Assembly (NCBI RefSeq): GCF_011762185.1
Contig: NZ_JAASQJ010000002.1
Span: 1,116,001 to 1,180,000 of the forward strand
Origin: Dyadobacter arcticus
GTDB taxonomy: Bacteria; Bacteroidota; Bacteroidia; Cytophagales; Spirosomataceae
DNA length: 64,000 nucleotides
Reading direction: 5' to 3'
The notes below the pieces were generated by a model, which did no database searches, was not told where the DNA came from, and worked only from the letters and a program-made list of their open reading frames with translations. This document shows positions 61,463 through 64,000 of this stretch, piece after piece. Positions within the stretch are counted from its first letter, which is position 1. Each line of letters begins with the position of its first letter. Position numbers and translations under genes: made by a program.

Positions 61463-62197
61463 TCAGAAATGGCAAGCCAGATTCAATGCGTAAACAGGAT
61501 AAGGCAGTATAGATAAATCATATACAAAATCCTTTTGTAGAAAGGCATCATTGAAGTAAGTAGAGCTTTTGTCCCAGAAATATGTGGTCTGAAGTTGGCT
61601 TTCGAGAGAAATAGAGAAGTGCGCATTGAGGTAACATTTTGCCCCGATCAATGGAGCTACAGAAAAGTAGTTCCTTCGAAACATGTATTCATACTTACCG
61701 CGCGGAGGCGCAGGTACGCCCAGGGGATAAAAATGATCATCGCTCTTATTACTTTCGAACTCAATTGCATAAAAAGAACTGATTCCGTAGAAAAGAATAA
61801 ACCTACCTTTAACTTTTTGCCATTCGTATCCAAATTCTAGTCGGGGACGAAAAAAATTGGTTCGTTTGTTGGAAAATTTGAGAGTCGTGTCAGGATGTAT
61901 GTTTTCAGTCTTACCGAGAAAAGACGGTGATAGGGAAAAACGCCAGGCACCTGTCTTTCCTCCTTTGCCAACATTTCGTTTGATAATGTATTTGTAGGTA
62001 ATCCAACCGGACATTGGTTTGTAAAGAACGGGGGCCATATTAAAATTTACTTCCCAGGGAAACCTTTCGATTTTCTTGTCAATAAATGCATTAACTTTCT
62101 TTTGGAAGTTTCCGTTAGAAGCAGGCCGCTGAGCATGAGTTAGGGTTATCTGAAAGAGAAAGGCACAAAGCAAAATGGGTTTGATGCAAGAAAACAT
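61463..62197 (-). CDS. Outer-membrane beta-barrel-like protein, paralogue 2
   Basis: The 244-residue protein starts MFSCIKPILLCAFLFQITLTHA (signal peptide) at the ATG at 62197; the longer open frame to 62287 was rejected. Strands match paralogue 1: GAWRFSLSPSFLG, FRPRLEFGYEWQKVKGRFILFYG, FSISLESQLQTTYF and a C-terminal YALNLACHF. It is the first gene of the co-directional set of three, 19 bp before paralogue 1. Confidence 0.8.
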   Translation of the reverse strand: MFSCIKPILLCAFLFQITLTHAQRPASNGNFQKKVNAFIDKKIERFPWEVNFNMAPVLYKPMSGWITYKYIIKRNVGKGGKTGAWRFSLSPSFLGKTENIHPDTTLKFSNKRTNFFRPRLEFGYEWQKVKGRFILFYGISSFYAIEFESNKSDDHFYPLGVPAPPRGKYEYMFRRNYFSVAPLIGAKCYLNAHFSISLESQLQTTYFWDKSSTYFNDAFLQKDFVYDLSILPYPVYALNLACHF

Positions 62198-62338
62198 TTT
62201 ATAAAATATTTGAGTCCGATTGATAAAAAAATCGAGCAGCAAAAAGTATCCTATTTGCTTAATACAAATAAACAGAGGATAAACCATACCAATTCTGGGA
62301 AAACCCAGAATCCTACCTGCAAAAACCCAGAAAATTAC

Positions 62339-62920
62339 TTAGTACTTCGCCTTTAATTTGCTGACATAGTTTTCAGAAATCCCGAGATAGGAGGCTATGT
62401 ATTTTTGAGGGACGCGGGCAACTAATTCTTTCGAGCGGGAACGGAATACTTCAAACTTCTGAGGAGCCGACAACATGCGCATTTCACGAAGCAGTTCTTT
62501 ATGCGCCAGTAGCGCGCGCTCGGCGATGATCCTGCCAAGACAGCAGATTTCTGGGTGATCAGCATAGAGTTGATATAGATCCCGATGGGAAATATAGATG
62601 AGGGTTGACGATTCCAGAGCTTCAATATACTCTTTGGCTGGAACCTGGTTGACGAAGCTTTCTGCTGCATGAAAGAAATCACTTTCCTTTGCAAACCACT
62701 CGGTAACGTCTTCGAAAAGACCTTCGCCACTGTTACTAAGCTGGTATCCTCTTACCATTCCGGACTTCACAAACCAAAGCCTGTCGCAAATGTCGCCTTC
62801 CGACAACAGCAACTTTCCTTTCCTGACATTTATGATTTTGAGTTTTTGTAAAAATTGCGCGCGAACCGCGTCGTTGACAGGCAAGATACCCGTAAGGGAA
62901 GAAATGAGTTCAGAATACAT
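62339..62920 (-). CDS. Crp/Fnr-family transcriptional regulator
   Basis: The 193-residue protein has a cyclic-nucleotide-binding-like beta roll (VRKGKLLLSEGDICDRLWFVKSGMVRGYQ) and a C-terminal winged helix end (VPQKYIASYLGISENYVSKLKAKY). The recognition helix is short as in many Bacteroidota Crp/Fnr regulators. It lies upstream of the barrel-like genes but separated by 141 bp, so control of them is only a guess. Confidence 0.88.
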   Translation of the reverse strand: MYSELISSLTGILPVNDAVRAQFLQKLKIINVRKGKLLLSEGDICDRLWFVKSGMVRGYQLSNSGEGLFEDVTEWFAKESDFFHAAESFVNQVPAKEYIEALESSTLIYISHRDLYQLYADHPEICCLGRIIAERALLAHKELLREMRMLSAPQKFEVFRSRSKELVARVPQKYIASYLGISENYVSKLKAKY

Positions 62921-63013
62921 AGTGTGAGTTAGAGTAGGTGCTGCAAGATGGCTATTTTGACCGTCTTTTCAATGCGGAACTCTGTGCTTTTTCTGTCTGA
63001 CCCCAAAAGAATA

Positions 63014-63033
63014 AGCCCGGCTTTCACCGGGCT
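63014..63033 (-). terminator. Terminator of the sugar isomerase-like gene
   Basis: AGCCCGG (63014-63020) and CCGGGCT (63027-63033) form a 7-bp GC-rich stem; on the minus strand TTATTCTTTTGGGG follows, 27 bases after the stop. Confidence 0.75.
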
Positions 63034-63059
63034 CATCTACCATTTGTAAATACTGTAAA

Positions 63060-63980
63060 CTATGCTTTAAAAACCTCGTCCATCTTCTCACGTATCGTCA
63101 ATAAACGTTTGCGATCTCCGCCATTCACTTCCGCAGAAGCCCAACCTGAATAGCCAACTTTTTGCAGTGCCTTATTTACTTCGGACCAATTGCAATCGCC
63201 TTCCATAAACTCTACATCAAATCCCTTCCAAAGACCCAAGTCGTTCTGTTTTTTGATGCTGAATTCTTTCAAATGAAGCTTTAAAATGCGTTTGTTCAAC
63301 GCTTCGATCCAGGAAACCGGCCAGCTGTAACGGAGCACATTACCTACGTCCAGATACCAGCCGACCATCGGACTTTTAAAATCATCCACAAAATGTGCTG
63401 CCTCCAAAGGACTTAGCAGAAACTGGTTCCAGACATTTTCGATGGCTATTTTGACACCTGCTTTTTCAGCAATTGGAAGCAGCTTTCGGATCTCGGCCTG
63501 AGAACGTTCATACGCTTCGCCATAAGTAACATTAGCATTTACAACGCCTGGCACTACAAGTACCGTGCTGCCACCATATTCTTTGGTATCCCACAATGCT
63601 TTTTCAATCGACTTGGCGCATTCTTCCCTTTTCTTTGGATCGGGATCGGACAATGGAAGCTTCCAATGCATGGAGTTTACGGTTCCTGGAATTAGCAAGC
63701 CGGTCTTGTCCCTGGCAGCGAGTACTTCCTTCATTTCCAGCTTATCCGGAGAATCGAGCTCTACACCGTCGTAACCAAGATCTTTCAGCAACTTAAACTT
63801 ATCCATGACGGACAAGTCTTCCTTCACCATTCCCCACATCAGGCTTTTCTTTATCATTGGGGCTGGTAACACTACTTTCGCGCCCGCAGATTCCGCCGCA
63901 GACACTACTGAAGAACCAACTGCTACGACGGAGGCCGCCATAGCAGTGTTTTTTATAAATATCCTTCGGTGCATGGACAT
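63060..63980 (-). CDS. Sugar phosphate isomerase/epimerase-like TIM barrel, Tat-exported
   Basis: The 306-residue protein has a twin-arginine-type leader (MHRRIFIKNTAMAASVVAVGS) and a xylose-isomerase-like TIM barrel: LKDLGYDGVELDSPDKLEMKEV, IAIENVWNQFLLSPLEAAHFV, GWYLDVGNVLRYSW, LHLKEFSI and SAEVNGGDRKRLL with metal-binding Glu, Asp, His and Glu positions. It is an exported member of a family common in Bacteroidota sugar utilisation. Substrate unknown. The ATG at 63974 (MHRR) is an alternative start. Confidence 0.88.
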   Translation of the reverse strand: MSMHRRIFIKNTAMAASVVAVGSSVVSAAESAGAKVVLPAPMIKKSLMWGMVKEDLSVMDKFKLLKDLGYDGVELDSPDKLEMKEVLAARDKTGLLIPGTVNSMHWKLPLSDPDPKKREECAKSIEKALWDTKEYGGSTVLVVPGVVNANVTYGEAYERSQAEIRKLLPIAEKAGVKIAIENVWNQFLLSPLEAAHFVDDFKSPMVGWYLDVGNVLRYSWPVSWIEALNKRILKLHLKEFSIKKQNDLGLWKGFDVEFMEGDCNWSEVNKALQKVGYSGWASAEVNGGDRKRLLTIREKMDEVFKA

Positions 63981-64000
63981 TAAGAGAATGCAGTAATACC

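Overview
The window looks like chromosomal DNA of a Bacteroidota bacterium, most likely order Cytophagales; a Dyadobacter-like member of Spirosomaceae is my guess, not shown. The grounds are a C-terminal type IX secretion sorting domain (59166-60755), an ECF sigma / FecR / STN-domain operon, a head-GIN lipoprotein, many lipoproteins, and repeated TAnnTTTG boxes about 25-40 bases before start codons, which is the known Bacteroidota -7 promoter element. Several of these boxes also support TTG start codons. I found no rRNA, tRNA, insertion sequence, prophage or CRISPR array.

Layout. 1-2402: the 3' part of a membrane-anchored protein with a barrel-like C-terminus, then a Ppx/GppA phosphatase. 2423-7318: a minus-strand operon of SGNH hydrolase, carbamoyltransferase, membrane SGNH hydrolase, a 49-residue DUF5989 protein and an SxtJ-family protein, probably modifying a secreted or surface molecule. 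7400-7750: a non-coding tract of 10-bp-periodic repeats in two opposite orientations. 7754-10538: metE under a cobalamin riboswitch. 10639-11178: a RelE-type toxin-antitoxin pair. 11218-17617: central metabolism (nagB-like, fumC, a 2-hydroxyacid dehydrogenase, galK, an exported galM). 17650-18957: a DUF4160/DUF2442 pair and a TrpF-like protein lacking the catalytic Cys. 19066-21040: an envelope-stress cluster (PspC, DUF5668, LiaF-like with an Asp/Asn tract). 21093-22560: a VanX-like dipeptidase and a head-GIN lipoprotein. 22614-26234: ECF sigma, FecR and an STN-domain protein with a 16-residue repeat in place of a TonB receptor. 26231-30541: glutamine-dependent NAD synthetase, an FtsX-type permease and a RES/Xre toxin-antitoxin pair.

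30614-36645: an aminotransferase and LacI regulator face a kduD-kduI-kdgF-uxaB operon for unsaturated uronates, i.e. products of pectin breakdown. 36717-43628: a lipoprotein, an ATP-grasp enzyme, two peptidases (M17, M28), a UbiA-like membrane protein and a RarD-type permease. 43805-46814: a HAD phosphatase, fabF, DUF2798 and a TetR regulator with a perfect 26-bp palindromic operator. 46865-53946: a PQQ-type sugar dehydrogenase lipoprotein, DUF2911, a serine hydrolase, a DEAD-box helicase, a sialidase-like lipoprotein and gpsA. 54041-58498: an HlyD/TolC efflux pair and a fused SpmA-SpmB protein. 58635-63980: a small lipoprotein, a type IX cargo protein co-directional with two paralogous barrel-like proteins, a Crp/Fnr regulator and a Tat-exported sugar-phosphate isomerase-like protein.

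Most genes are ordinary. The least explained items are the decamer-periodic inverted arrays, the carbamoyltransferase/DUF5989/SxtJ cassette, and the sigma/anti-sigma operon ending in a solenoid-like STN protein. Family names come from reading translated motifs; no database search was run.
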